From Pyxidicoccus trucidator (GTDB lineage Bacteria; Myxococcota; Myxococcia; Myxococcales; Myxococcaceae), in NCBI RefSeq assembly GCF_010894435.1, contig NZ_JAAIXZ010000007.1, positions 487,891 to 551,890 of the forward strand: a DNA stretch of 64,000 nt, written 5' to 3'. The position numbers and the translations under genes were made by a program. Each line of letters opens with the position of its first letter. Within the stretch, counting starts at the first letter, position 1. A model generated the notes under the pieces. That model searched no databases, was not told the DNA's origin, and saw only the letters and a list, made by a program, of their open reading frames with translations. Shown here one piece after another: positions 53,641 through 62,033 of this stretch.

Positions 53641-53684
53641 CCGCCGGGAGCGCTATGTTCCGCGCTTCCGGCGGTTTTCTTTTT
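53641..53684 (+). terminator. Intrinsic terminator of gltBAC
   Basis: 13-bp stem 53641-53653 / 53662-53674 (one G-U pair), 8-nt loop, followed by TTTTCTTTTT. A textbook Rho-independent terminator, 35 nt past the gltC stop and the clearest in the window. Confidence 0.92.
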
Positions 53685-53701
53685 CGAGGAAGGGGCTCCT
53701 G

Positions 53702-54985
53702 GTGGTGAGGCGGGCGGCGTCACTGCGCGTCGTCTTCGGAATCGTCACGCTGGACCTCATCGGGTTCGGCATCCTGATTCCGCAGCTGGGCGTGTACGGA
53801 GTGAAGTTCGGCGCCTCGCCTTTCACGGTGGGGCTGCTCATCTCCGTCTATTCGTTGATGCAGTTGGTGGCGGCCCCCGTGCTGGGCCGGCTCAGTGACA
53901 GGTACGGCCGCCGGCCGGTGCTGCTGCTCAGCCAGGTGGGCTCGCTGGTGGGCTACCTGCTGTTCGCCTTCGCCCAGTCGCTGCCGCTGCTGTTCCTGGC
54001 GCGCGTCATCGACGGGGTGTCCGGGGGGAACATCGCCACCGCGCAGGCGGTGGTGGCGGACATCACCCCGCCGCAGGAGAGGGCGCGGGGCATGGGCGTC
54101 ATCGGCGCGGCCTTCGGCCTGGGCTTCGTGCTGGGGCCGGCGCTGGGGGGCTTCCTGGGGGCGTGGGGCGGCAACCTCGCCATCGGCCTGTTCGCGGCGG
54201 GGCTGGTGGCGCTCAACCTCACCTGCACCTTCTTCTTCCTTCCGGAGTCGAAGCACCCGGGCAGCACGGGCGGCCACGCGCGCACGCTGAAGGGGGCGAC
54301 GCTGGCCATGCACCTGCCGGTGGTGGGGCGGTGCCTCGTGCTCATGCTGGTGTTCACCACCGCCTTCGCGCAGATGGAGGGCACCTTCTCCGTGTACATC
54401 CTGACGAAGTTCCTCTCGTCGGGGCCGGTGCCGCTGCGCGAAGGCGGGCTGTTCCTCCAGGCGGCGCTGCCGGACGCGGAGATGCTTCGCGAGGCGAGCC
54501 TCCGGGCGGGCTGGCTCTTCGCCACGGTGGGGGTGCTGTCCGCGCTGGTGCAGGGCGGGCTGGTGCGGCGCCTGACGGGCGGGGCAGAGGGCAGGGCAGG
54601 GCGCGAGGCCCCGCTCGCCACGGTGGGCTTCGGGCTGACGGCGGCGGGGCTGGCGCTGATGCCGGTGGCGCCCGACTATGCATGGCTGTTCCCCGTCATG
54701 GGGCTGCTGGCGGTGGGCTCGGCGCTGGTGAACCCGTGTCTGACGGCGCTGGTATCCCTGCATGCGCCGCCGGAGCGGCTGGGAGCGGTGCTGGGGGCGT
54801 ACCAGGCCTTCGGCTCGCTGGGGCGGATTGTGGGGCCGGCGCTGGGCGGGTGGCTCTTCACCCGTTTGGGGCCGGGGGCGCCGTACGGGACGGCGGCAAT
54901 CATGGTGGGCCTGGCGGCGCTGCTGGCGTTGTCCCTGGTGGCCCAGGCGAGAATGGCAGGCACGGGGGCCGAGCAAAGGTCCTAA
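53702..54985 (+). CDS. MFS transporter (TetA/DHA1-like)
   Basis: 427 aa with 12 predicted membrane segments. Motif A between helices 2 and 3 is present as LGRLSDRYGRRPVLL; motif C-like GAAFGLGFVLGPALGGFLG in helix 5 marks the proton antiporter drug-efflux group. A loop insert (SSGPVPLREGGLFLQAALPDAEML) precedes helix 7 or 8. Substrate unknown. GTG start with GAGGAAGGGG upstream. plsX begins 1 nt after the stop, so the efflux gene and plsX are co-transcribed. Confidence 0.9.
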   Translation: MVRRAASLRVVFGIVTLDLIGFGILIPQLGVYGVKFGASPFTVGLLISVYSLMQLVAAPVLGRLSDRYGRRPVLLLSQVGSLVGYLLFAFAQSLPLLFLARVIDGVSGGNIATAQAVVADITPPQERARGMGVIGAAFGLGFVLGPALGGFLGAWGGNLAIGLFAAGLVALNLTCTFFFLPESKHPGSTGGHARTLKGATLAMHLPVVGRCLVLMLVFTTAFAQMEGTFSVYILTKFLSSGPVPLREGGLFLQAALPDAEMLREASLRAGWLFATVGVLSALVQGGLVRRLTGGAEGRAGREAPLATVGFGLTAAGLALMPVAPDYAWLFPVMGLLAVGSALVNPCLTALVSLHAPPERLGAVLGAYQAFGSLGRIVGPALGGWLFTRLGPGAPYGTAAIMVGLAALLALSLVAQARMAGTGAEQRS

Positions 54986-54986
54986 G

Positions 54987-56033
54987 ATGGAGGCCATGGT
55001 GGGGACGCAGCCGCAGCCGGTGACGATTGCATTCGATGTCATGGGGACGGACCACGGCCCCGCGGAGGTGGTCCGGGGCGCGGCGATGCTGTCGCTGGAG
55101 TCCCCGCACATCCACACGCTCCTGGTCGGCGACCGGGACCTCATCGACGAGGCGCTGGCCGAGGTGAAGCACAACGGCGAGCGCATCTCCGTGCAGCACG
55201 CCTCGGACTTCGTCGGCATGGACGAGAAGCCGGGCGAGGCGCTGGCGCGCAAGCCGAACGCCTCCGTGGCGGTGGCCGCGCGGCTGGTGGCCGAGGGCGA
55301 GGCGCAGGCGCTGGTGTCCGCGGGCAACACGGGCGCGGGCGTGCTGGCGTGCGCGCGGCACTTCCAGCTCATCCCCGGGGTGCGGCGCGCCGCGCTGGCC
55401 ACGGTGTACCCGACGCGCTCGGTGCGCGGCGCCAAGGAGGACCCGTTCTCCCTCATCCTCGACGTGGGCGCCACGGTGGAGGCCAACGCCGAGGACCTGG
55501 TGACGTTCGCCGTCATGGGCTCGGCCTACGCGCGCATCATCTCCAAGAATGACCGGCCGAAGGTGGCGCTCCTGTCCAACGGCGTGGAGCCGCAGAAGGG
55601 CCCGCCGCGCGTGGTGGAGGCGCACGCCCGCCTGTCGGAGATGCACGACATCAACTTCATCGGCAACGTGGAGGGCATCGACATCCCGAAGGGCACCGCG
55701 GACGTCATCGTCACGGACGGCTTCGTGGGCAACGTGTGCCTGAAGATGCTGGAAGGCGTCCACGACACGGTGGTGGAGCTGGCCCAGTACGCCTACAAGG
55801 AGAGCCTTCGCTGGCGTGCGGGTCTGGCCATGTTGTCCAGTGGCATTCAGCGCATCAAGGACATCACCGATTGGAACCAGTACGGCGGTGCGCCGATTCT
55901 GGGGTTCGATAAGATCTTCATCAAGGCGCACGGGCGCTCGAAGTCGCGGGCCATCGCCAACGCGGGAAAGGTGGCGGCGAAGGTGGTGGCGAACAACCTG
56001 ACCACCGCCATCCGGGAAGGCCTGAAGAAGTGA
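54987..56033 (+). CDS. plsX: Phosphate acyltransferase PlsX
   Basis: 348 aa. Makes acyl-phosphate from acyl-ACP for phospholipid synthesis. IAFDVMGTDHGPAEVVRGA, ASVAVAARLVAEGEAQALVSAGNTGAGVLACARH, NVEGIDIPKGTADVIVTDGFVGNVCLK are diagnostic (commonest form AMGGDxxP reads VMGTDHGP here). Start at ATG 54987; ATG 54996 is possible. Unusually not followed by fabD/fabG genes but by a HAD-like gene overlapping by GTGA. Confidence 0.95.
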   Translation: MEAMVGTQPQPVTIAFDVMGTDHGPAEVVRGAAMLSLESPHIHTLLVGDRDLIDEALAEVKHNGERISVQHASDFVGMDEKPGEALARKPNASVAVAARLVAEGEAQALVSAGNTGAGVLACARHFQLIPGVRRAALATVYPTRSVRGAKEDPFSLILDVGATVEANAEDLVTFAVMGSAYARIISKNDRPKVALLSNGVEPQKGPPRVVEAHARLSEMHDINFIGNVEGIDIPKGTADVIVTDGFVGNVCLKMLEGVHDTVVELAQYAYKESLRWRAGLAMLSSGIQRIKDITDWNQYGGAPILGFDKIFIKAHGRSKSRAIANAGKVAAKVVANNLTTAIREGLKK

Positions 56034-57076
56034 GTCTGCCGGACCGCATCGACCCGCGTCCTCCCCGGCGCATCTACCGGTGGGACCTGGACAAGACGTA
56101 CCTCCAGACGGAGTTCGACTCGCTCCGTGATCTGGTGCGTACGGCCTTCCAGAAGGCCCACGAGAAGGTGGCCGTGCCGGGGGCGAGCGCGCTCATCCGG
56201 GAGCTGTCGGAGCAGGGCGACTCGCGGCTGTGCATCGTCTCCGGCAGCCCGAAGCAGATGCGGGCGGTGCTGGAGGAGAAGCTCAAGCTGGACGGGGTGA
56301 AGTGGGACGAGTTCGTCCTCAAGGACAACGTAGGCAACCTCCTGCGCGGCCGCTTCCGGGCCCTGCGCGGACAGGTGGGCTACAAGCTGCCGGCGATTCT
56401 GGAGAGCCGGGTGCACGCGCCGGTGGAGGCCGAGGAGGTGCTCTTCGGCGACGACGCGGAGGCGGACGCGTTCATCTACTCGCTGTTCGCGGACCTGATT
56501 GCCGGCCGCGTGGACGAGCGGGTGCTGTCGCAGGTGCTGGAGGCGGGCGGGGTGTACCCGGACGACCAGGTGCGGGTGCGCGAGGCGTGGAAGAAGATTC
56601 CGGTGTCGGACCCGGTGCGGCGCATCTTCATCCACCTGGACCGGCTGACGCCGCCCGCGCAGTTCTCCGCGTACGGGCCGCGCGTGGTGCCCATCTTCAA
56701 CTACTTCCAGGCGGCGCTGGTGCTGCTGGCGGACGGGCACCTGACGGCGCCGCAGGTGCTGAAAATCGCCGTGGAGATGGTGCAGACGGCGGGGCACAAC
56801 ATCATCACCCTGTCGAACTCGTTCCAGGACCTGCTGCGGCGCGGGCTGCCCTTGCAGCAGGCGGCGATTGCGCTGTCGCAGGCGCTGGAGGGGCCCAACA
56901 AGCTGCTGGCGGCGATGCGGCCCATGCCGGACATCCTGGCCGCGTTCAGCAAGCGGCTCGCCGCGCTGGGCACGCCGCCGCCTCCTCCTCCGGTGCAGGC
57001 AGTGGACTACGTGAAGCTCATCCACCACGCCATGCCGCGCACCTCCAAGCGCCGGGGCAAGCCGGCCGAGGAGTAG
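56030..57076 (+). CDS. HAD-superfamily phosphatase-like protein
   Basis: 348 aa, GTG start overlapping the plsX stop by 4 nt. HAD motif I is RWDLDKTYL (DxDxT), motif II VSGSP, with Lys in KDNV/GYKLP as motif III and FGDDAEADA as motif IV, so the phosphatase core looks complete and close to the App1-like (phosphatidate phosphatase-like) group. The C-terminal 150 residues form an HDOD-like or all-helical extension (FNYFQAALVLLADGHLTAPQVLKIAVEMVQ) and a Pro run. Coupling to plsX suggests a role in lipid-phosphate metabolism; inferred. Confidence 0.75.
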   Translation: MSLPDRIDPRPPRRIYRWDLDKTYLQTEFDSLRDLVRTAFQKAHEKVAVPGASALIRELSEQGDSRLCIVSGSPKQMRAVLEEKLKLDGVKWDEFVLKDNVGNLLRGRFRALRGQVGYKLPAILESRVHAPVEAEEVLFGDDAEADAFIYSLFADLIAGRVDERVLSQVLEAGGVYPDDQVRVREAWKKIPVSDPVRRIFIHLDRLTPPAQFSAYGPRVVPIFNYFQAALVLLADGHLTAPQVLKIAVEMVQTAGHNIITLSNSFQDLLRRGLPLQQAAIALSQALEGPNKLLAAMRPMPDILAAFSKRLAALGTPPPPPPVQAVDYVKLIHHAMPRTSKRRGKPAEE

Positions 57077-57156
57077 GGCGCGGGGATGCATGGCCATAAT
57101 TCGGCAGTGGCGCTCATGTTTTGACTTCACCGACTGGAATCACTAGAGGCGGTTAT

Positions 57157-57771
57157 ATGGGGCTCAGTCGGTCTGAGCAAATGGCCCGTATCAAGGGCAA
57201 GCATACGTCGCCTGAACTCAGACTCAGATCTGCTTTGTGGCGTGCAGGCATTCGATATCGGGTGCACGCGCGTACGCCGGTTGGTCGGCCTGATATAGTT
57301 TTGCCTTCGAGGAAGCTAGCGATCTTTATCGACGGTTGCTTCTGGCATGGGTGTCCCAAGCACTACGTGCGTCCAAGAACACGAAAAGAGTTCTGGGAAG
57401 AAAAGCTCTTGGCCAACATAAGTCGCGACCGCCAGCAGACACTGCAGCTGGAGACCTTGGGGTGGAGAGTTATTCGCGTATGGGAGCATAAGGTTTTTGA
57501 GTCGCTGGATGATGTGGTGTTTTATATCAAGAATGTGCTGCCCGGTAATGGAACTGAAAGTACGGACGAGTGGCGTGTAGAACGAGTCGATGTAGTGGAT
57601 GCGGGCCTTGATATAGAGCGGCGCGTGATGGTCGACCTCCGCAACCCAGAAAAGCGGTACTCAATCGACAGTCGCCGGATTACCGCGAAATGGAAGCTCC
57701 CGGCCAACGTTGGTTCTGTGGGCAGGAAATCGCGCAAGCAAAAAAAATTGACCCGCGCTCTTGGTTGTTAG
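57157..57771 (+). CDS. vsr: Very-short-patch-repair-like endonuclease (Vsr) with extended C-terminus
   Basis: 204 aa. Vsr fold: RSEQMARIKGKHTSPELRLRSALWRAGIRYRVH, GRPDIVLPSRKLAIFIDGCFWHGCPKHYVRPRTRKEFWEEKL, LGWRVIRVWEH. Catalytic Asp46 (PDIV) and the zinc/active-site residues Cys61, His64, Cys66, His69 are present. In E. coli Vsr nicks T:G mismatches from deaminated 5-methylcytosine. This one is about 60 residues longer than usual, with a C-terminal part (VVDAGLDIERRVMVDLRNPEKRYSIDSRRITAKWKLP) that I do not recognise. ATG at 57157 has AGAGG 7 nt before it; TTG at 57121 is unlikely. First gene of the island. Confidence 0.92.
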   Translation: MGLSRSEQMARIKGKHTSPELRLRSALWRAGIRYRVHARTPVGRPDIVLPSRKLAIFIDGCFWHGCPKHYVRPRTRKEFWEEKLLANISRDRQQTLQLETLGWRVIRVWEHKVFESLDDVVFYIKNVLPGNGTESTDEWRVERVDVVDAGLDIERRVMVDLRNPEKRYSIDSRRITAKWKLPANVGSVGRKSRKQKKLTRALGC

Positions 57772-57825
57772 AAGATGTAGAATTTTAAATATTGGTAACC
57801 TGCTTTGAGGATTTAAGCCGAATAT

Positions 57826-59361
57826 ATGCCGCTCGCTTGGTCGAAAACAGTCAAAGAAAAACTACGCCGGCTGCGCCGAGGAGGGACTCCGAGAGTTCTC
57901 GATCTCTTTGCCGGATGCGGAGGCATGTCCTTGGGCTTCCAGCGATCTGGTTGCGAAATAGTGGCTGGCTTGGAAAGCGACCCTGCCCGCGCAAAGACGC
58001 ATGCGGCCAACTTCCATCGCCATCTGAGCCCAGAGAGGCAGCAAGCCCACGGCAAGCCGCGAGATGTAACAAGACTTTCGCCAGAAGAATGTCTGAGAGA
58101 GGTTACGGGAGAGAAATCAAGTGAAATTGATATAATCATTGGGGGGCCTCCATGCCAAGCGTATGCAAGGGTTGGTCGCGCCAAACTTCGTGAGATCGCA
58201 CAGCAGCCTGATGCATATCTTCGAGACGCGCGTGGACAACTTTATGCTGCATATGTTGCTTATGTCGAGGCATTCAAGCCTATCGCTGTCGTGATGGAGA
58301 ATGTGCCGGATATTCTGAATTATGGTGGGGTGAATATCGGGCAGCTCGTGGCCGAAAGCCTGGAGGCCATTGGCTACGAGTGTCGATACACGCTGCTCAA
58401 TGCAGCGTGTTTTGGGGTGCCACAAACGCGTGAACGTTGGTACCTGATTGGAATTCACAAAGATGTCGACTGCGTTCCGAGTTTTCCCGGCCCTGAACGC
58501 CATGTTGTATTGCCGATAGGATACAGGGGAACTCGTAGCCATGCATTGCGCTGGTCGGAGTCTGCTCCGCGGCATGCAGAACTCCTCAAGGAGCCATCGG
58601 CCGATCTTCCGCCGGCTGTCACTTGCGAGGAGGCTCTTTCAGATCTGCCCGTAATATCAAGCGACGAGAAACTTCGGCAAAAGCGGAGTGCGCGCGACCT
58701 GAAAGCACTTTTGCCTTATACTTCAATTCCTGGCAATTCATTCCAGGAATTGATGCGTAATTGGAAGGGATTCGAGGCGGGGACTGGCGTGTCTGCCCAT
58801 GTTATCCGAGCTCTTCCTCGGGACTACGAGATTTTCGGTCGAATGAAGCCGGGTGCGGATTACCCGGCAGCGCATCGAATTGCCCATCAATTACTTCTGG
58901 AGAAGCTAGAGGTTCTCCGAAAGCGGGGGCAACCGATAGTTGAGCGAAGCGCGCGCTGGCATGATCTCGTTAAGCAGACTGTTCCGCCATATAGCCCAGA
59001 CAAGTTTCCCAACAAGTGGCGGAAGTTGGAGCGGGACTTTCCCTCCAGAACGCTTATGGCTCATTTGTCGCACGATAGCTATTCGCACATTCATTATGAT
59101 GATCATCAGGCTCGCACGATCTCCGTTCGAGAGGCTGCTCGGTTGCAGTCATTCCCCGATGGATTTGAGTTCTGTGGCGCGATGAACTCGGCATTTGGGC
59201 AGATTGGCAATGCTGTGCCTCCGCTTATGGCATCAGCCCTTTCGAAGCGCCTTCTGGAAGATTTAGGCGTTGCATCCAGGCAGTCTGCTTCTGACAGAGC
59301 CAAGTCGTTTACTTCGAATTCGAATGCTAGGCGGCCGAGCATGAAGGTTAGTTCGGGCTAG
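57826..59361 (+). CDS. DNA (cytosine-5)-methyltransferase
   Basis: 511 aa. Motif I VLDLFAGCGGMSLGF (24-38), motif IV GGPPCQAYA with catalytic Cys110, motif VI ENVPD (Glu158), motif VIII VPQTRERWYLIGI, motif IX SVREAARLQSFPDGF and motif X GQIGNAVPPLMA are all intact, so it should be active. The target-recognition region (about 215-420) is long. A 40-residue Ser/Arg-rich tail follows motif X. It lies 54 nt after vsr in an A+T-rich gap, and overlaps the next gene by 1 nt (TAGTG). Target sequence unknown. Confidence 0.95.
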   Translation: MPLAWSKTVKEKLRRLRRGGTPRVLDLFAGCGGMSLGFQRSGCEIVAGLESDPARAKTHAANFHRHLSPERQQAHGKPRDVTRLSPEECLREVTGEKSSEIDIIIGGPPCQAYARVGRAKLREIAQQPDAYLRDARGQLYAAYVAYVEAFKPIAVVMENVPDILNYGGVNIGQLVAESLEAIGYECRYTLLNAACFGVPQTRERWYLIGIHKDVDCVPSFPGPERHVVLPIGYRGTRSHALRWSESAPRHAELLKEPSADLPPAVTCEEALSDLPVISSDEKLRQKRSARDLKALLPYTSIPGNSFQELMRNWKGFEAGTGVSAHVIRALPRDYEIFGRMKPGADYPAAHRIAHQLLLEKLEVLRKRGQPIVERSARWHDLVKQTVPPYSPDKFPNKWRKLERDFPSRTLMAHLSHDSYSHIHYDDHQARTISVREAARLQSFPDGFEFCGAMNSAFGQIGNAVPPLMASALSKRLLEDLGVASRQSASDRAKSFTSNSNARRPSMKVSSG

Positions 59362-62033
59362 TGCCACGGGTTCGTGGGGTAGTGGGGAATCGGTCGGCAA
59401 CCATTTGGACTGCGGAGCCTGTCTTGGCTGATACCAAATCTGACGGTGAAGATACTTTTGTCGTGCTCAGAGCGCTCCGGGCCTCTGAATTGGGGTGGTT
59501 TGCGTCCGTCAGAAAGCAGGGCCGAGAGCAGGCACGGCAGCGCGGCCTCAACTTCAATTCAGATGTGATGGATAAGATCTTCTCAGAAAAGGATCTTGCT
59601 CAAGACGGCATATCGGTCTTCGCGCGTCATTTCCCTGATGGCAAATTTGAAGAGCGCCCGATTCGGAGGCAGCAGAAGAATTGGCGCCTCGTCGGTGATT
59701 GCGTCGATGGGCCTGGTTTAGAGAATGTTGCCGAGGGCGATTTCTTCTGGGCAAGGTTCTCTCATGGTGCAGATGGCGTGCCGCATATGATTTGGGGCGT
59801 CGTCACCAAGAGCGCGGCTTCGTCGGTTCATAAGCTGATTAGAAAAGAGATGGAGGCTGAGCTCGCTGACGGCATGGTTGCTTGGGAAGGAGATAGTCCG
59901 TTTGCCAAGCGGGTGTCCGAGTTGGTTGGAATCGCAGATGCTCGCTCAGGTTCGCAGGCATTCCGCCCTCGTGCCCGAATAATCCGAACACTTGGGCGTG
60001 AGTTGATTGCCAATGAGGTGGTCGCGCTTCAGGAGTTGATAAAGAATGCGTACGACGCAGATGCGCGAAGCGTCAAGATTACGTTCGTTGCGCCGCTGAC
60101 TCCTGGGGTTGGCGAGATTATTGTTGAAGACGATGGTAATGGAATGACGCTGGATACATTGCAGAACTCCTGGATGGAGCCTGCTACGACTTATAAAGTT
60201 GTAAACCAGAAGAGTCGTCTGAATCGCCGAGTGACAGGTGAAAAAGGCATCGGGCGCTTTGCCTCTGCTCGTATTGGACGAAAATTGGAGCTTACATCCG
60301 TATCGCGCGAAAGCGGGCGGATGGTCGAGGCGAACTTCAATTGGGGCGCATTCGATAATGATGACCGGTTCTTGGATGAAATCCGGTGTGATTGGGAAGA
60401 GAGAAGCGCACCTGCGAACTCGAAGTCGGGTACAAGGCTTCTTCTCCGCGAGCTGAACGACGACTGGGAGAAAGATGAGGGCGCTGCCTTTGTTCGGTTG
60501 AATGCCGCATTGGCTCGACTCGTTTCGCCGCTCAGTCAGCCAGACGACTTTCGAATTGAGATTATAACTCCTCCAGATTTGTCGCAGCACCAGGGGGAGG
60601 TCAGGCCTCCTGCAATATTGGGACGGCCACATTATTGGCTTACGGGCGATGTTGGGCGTGATGGCACTATCGATGCTCTGTATTATGGGCCTGATGAAGA
60701 TCTGCGGCAGATTCTGGAGGGTGACAAGCGACCCGTAATCAGGCTGGACGGGAATGCTCCAAGGTGTGGCCCATTCTCATTCGAGTTCAGAGTTTGGGAT
60801 CGTGGAAAGGAAGATCTCGACGAAGATGCTGAAGCTCTAGGGGCTTCGATTCGCGATATTCGACGAGACTTGGATGCTGCCAGTGGCATCAGTATATATC
60901 GAGATAGATTCAGGATCCTGCTGCCAGATACCGATTGGCTGGGGCTGGACCTGAGACGAGTCAACAATCCCACCCTCCGCGTTAGTAATAATCAAGTTGT
61001 CGGCGTTGTTTCTATTTCTCGAGATGGAAATCCGTCTCTGCTCGACCAGTCCAGTCGCCAGGGGATCATTGATACACCCGAGTTCGGTGACTTTCAGCTT
61101 GCGGTTCGAGAGGTCATTTCGAAGCTGGAGACGCAACGCGCAATCGCGCGTCAGCCCGCACCCAGGTCTGCAGAGCGCGACAGCAAGGGCATATTCGGGA
61201 AACTCGAAATTGTGCCGCTGCGCGACTATATCAAGGCTAGGTATCCAAAGGATGCCGAGCTGCTCAAGACTTTAGAAGAAACGACACGACAGTTCACCGA
61301 AGGGGTAACTGAGGTAAAGCGAGTTGTCGCCCGGTATCAGCGTTTGGCGACATTGGGGCGCTTGGTGGACGGAGTGCTTCATGATGGGCGCACGCCTCTT
61401 TCTGCGATCGCGAATGCAGCTAGGTTTGGCCGCCGGGATATCTCCAAGGCGAGTGGGGATGAGTTGCGGGGGCTCGTTGAACGGCGGTTTTCTGTCATTG
61501 AGGAGCAAAGTCAACGGCTCTTTGATCTCTTTCGAAGGATTGAGCCGTTCAGCGGCCGAAAGCGCGGACGACCCCGAGAGACTACGATGGAAGAGATCAT
61601 CAGTAAGACTGTTGGATTGGCGTCTGAGAAAATTGAGGCGCTCGGCGTATTGGTTACTTTGCCAAAAGGCGAGACCAAAGTTACGGTCGATGAATCCGAG
61701 ATGCAGATGCTGTTTTTCAATCTCCTGGACAATGCTCTCTATTGGCTTGGGAAGGTTCCTGAAGGAAAGCGCCAGCTTCAGGTTGATGTGGAAAGAACAG
61801 CTCGCGGTTTAAATGTTATTGTTGCGGATAGCGGTCCTGGCGTTCCGCAGGATATTCGTGACCATATTTTTGGGCCTTATTTTTCCGCACGCCCCGAAGG
61901 TATTGGACTTGGGCTTACCCTGGCTGGCGAACTCGCAGCTGAATATGACGGGGAGTTGGTGTTGCTTGAGAATGGCCCGTTGGACGGAGCTGCATTCCAA
62001 GTGTCGATCAATAGAAGGGTCGGAGAGAATTGA
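59361..62033 (+). CDS. Double-GHKL ATPase: MORC/Hsp90-like domain plus histidine-kinase-like core
   Basis: 890 aa, GTG start overlapping the methylase stop. N-terminal ~190 residues unknown. First GHKL: ALQELIKNAYDADA (Glu225, Asn229), EDDGNGMT (256-261), GEKGIGRFA (293-301) of the MORC/MutL/Hsp90 type, followed by its S5-like transducer (to ~600). Then a helical segment with RLATLGRLVDGVLHDGRTPLSAI, an H-box-like region (His674), and a second, kinase-type GHKL: FNLLDNALYWL (Asn791), DSGPGVP, FSARPEGIGLGLTLAGEL. Both nucleotide sites look intact. No membrane span or sensor. The pairing with a receiver gene downstream suggests phosphotransfer gated by a DNA-clamp-like ATPase. Confidence 0.88.
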   Translation: MPRVRGVVGNRSATIWTAEPVLADTKSDGEDTFVVLRALRASELGWFASVRKQGREQARQRGLNFNSDVMDKIFSEKDLAQDGISVFARHFPDGKFEERPIRRQQKNWRLVGDCVDGPGLENVAEGDFFWARFSHGADGVPHMIWGVVTKSAASSVHKLIRKEMEAELADGMVAWEGDSPFAKRVSELVGIADARSGSQAFRPRARIIRTLGRELIANEVVALQELIKNAYDADARSVKITFVAPLTPGVGEIIVEDDGNGMTLDTLQNSWMEPATTYKVVNQKSRLNRRVTGEKGIGRFASARIGRKLELTSVSRESGRMVEANFNWGAFDNDDRFLDEIRCDWEERSAPANSKSGTRLLLRELNDDWEKDEGAAFVRLNAALARLVSPLSQPDDFRIEIITPPDLSQHQGEVRPPAILGRPHYWLTGDVGRDGTIDALYYGPDEDLRQILEGDKRPVIRLDGNAPRCGPFSFEFRVWDRGKEDLDEDAEALGASIRDIRRDLDAASGISIYRDRFRILLPDTDWLGLDLRRVNNPTLRVSNNQVVGVVSISRDGNPSLLDQSSRQGIIDTPEFGDFQLAVREVISKLETQRAIARQPAPRSAERDSKGIFGKLEIVPLRDYIKARYPKDAELLKTLEETTRQFTEGVTEVKRVVARYQRLATLGRLVDGVLHDGRTPLSAIANAARFGRRDISKASGDELRGLVERRFSVIEEQSQRLFDLFRRIEPFSGRKRGRPRETTMEEIISKTVGLASEKIEALGVLVTLPKGETKVTVDESEMQMLFFNLLDNALYWLGKVPEGKRQLQVDVERTARGLNVIVADSGPGVPQDIRDHIFGPYFSARPEGIGLGLTLAGELAAEYDGELVLLENGPLDGAAFQVSINRRVGEN

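Noticed and set aside
57121..57156. TTGACT with TAGAGG as the vsr promoter, and TTG 57121 as the vsr start
   Set aside because: The supposed -10 coincides with the ribosome site, and the ATG at 57157 aligns with the Vsr N-terminus.
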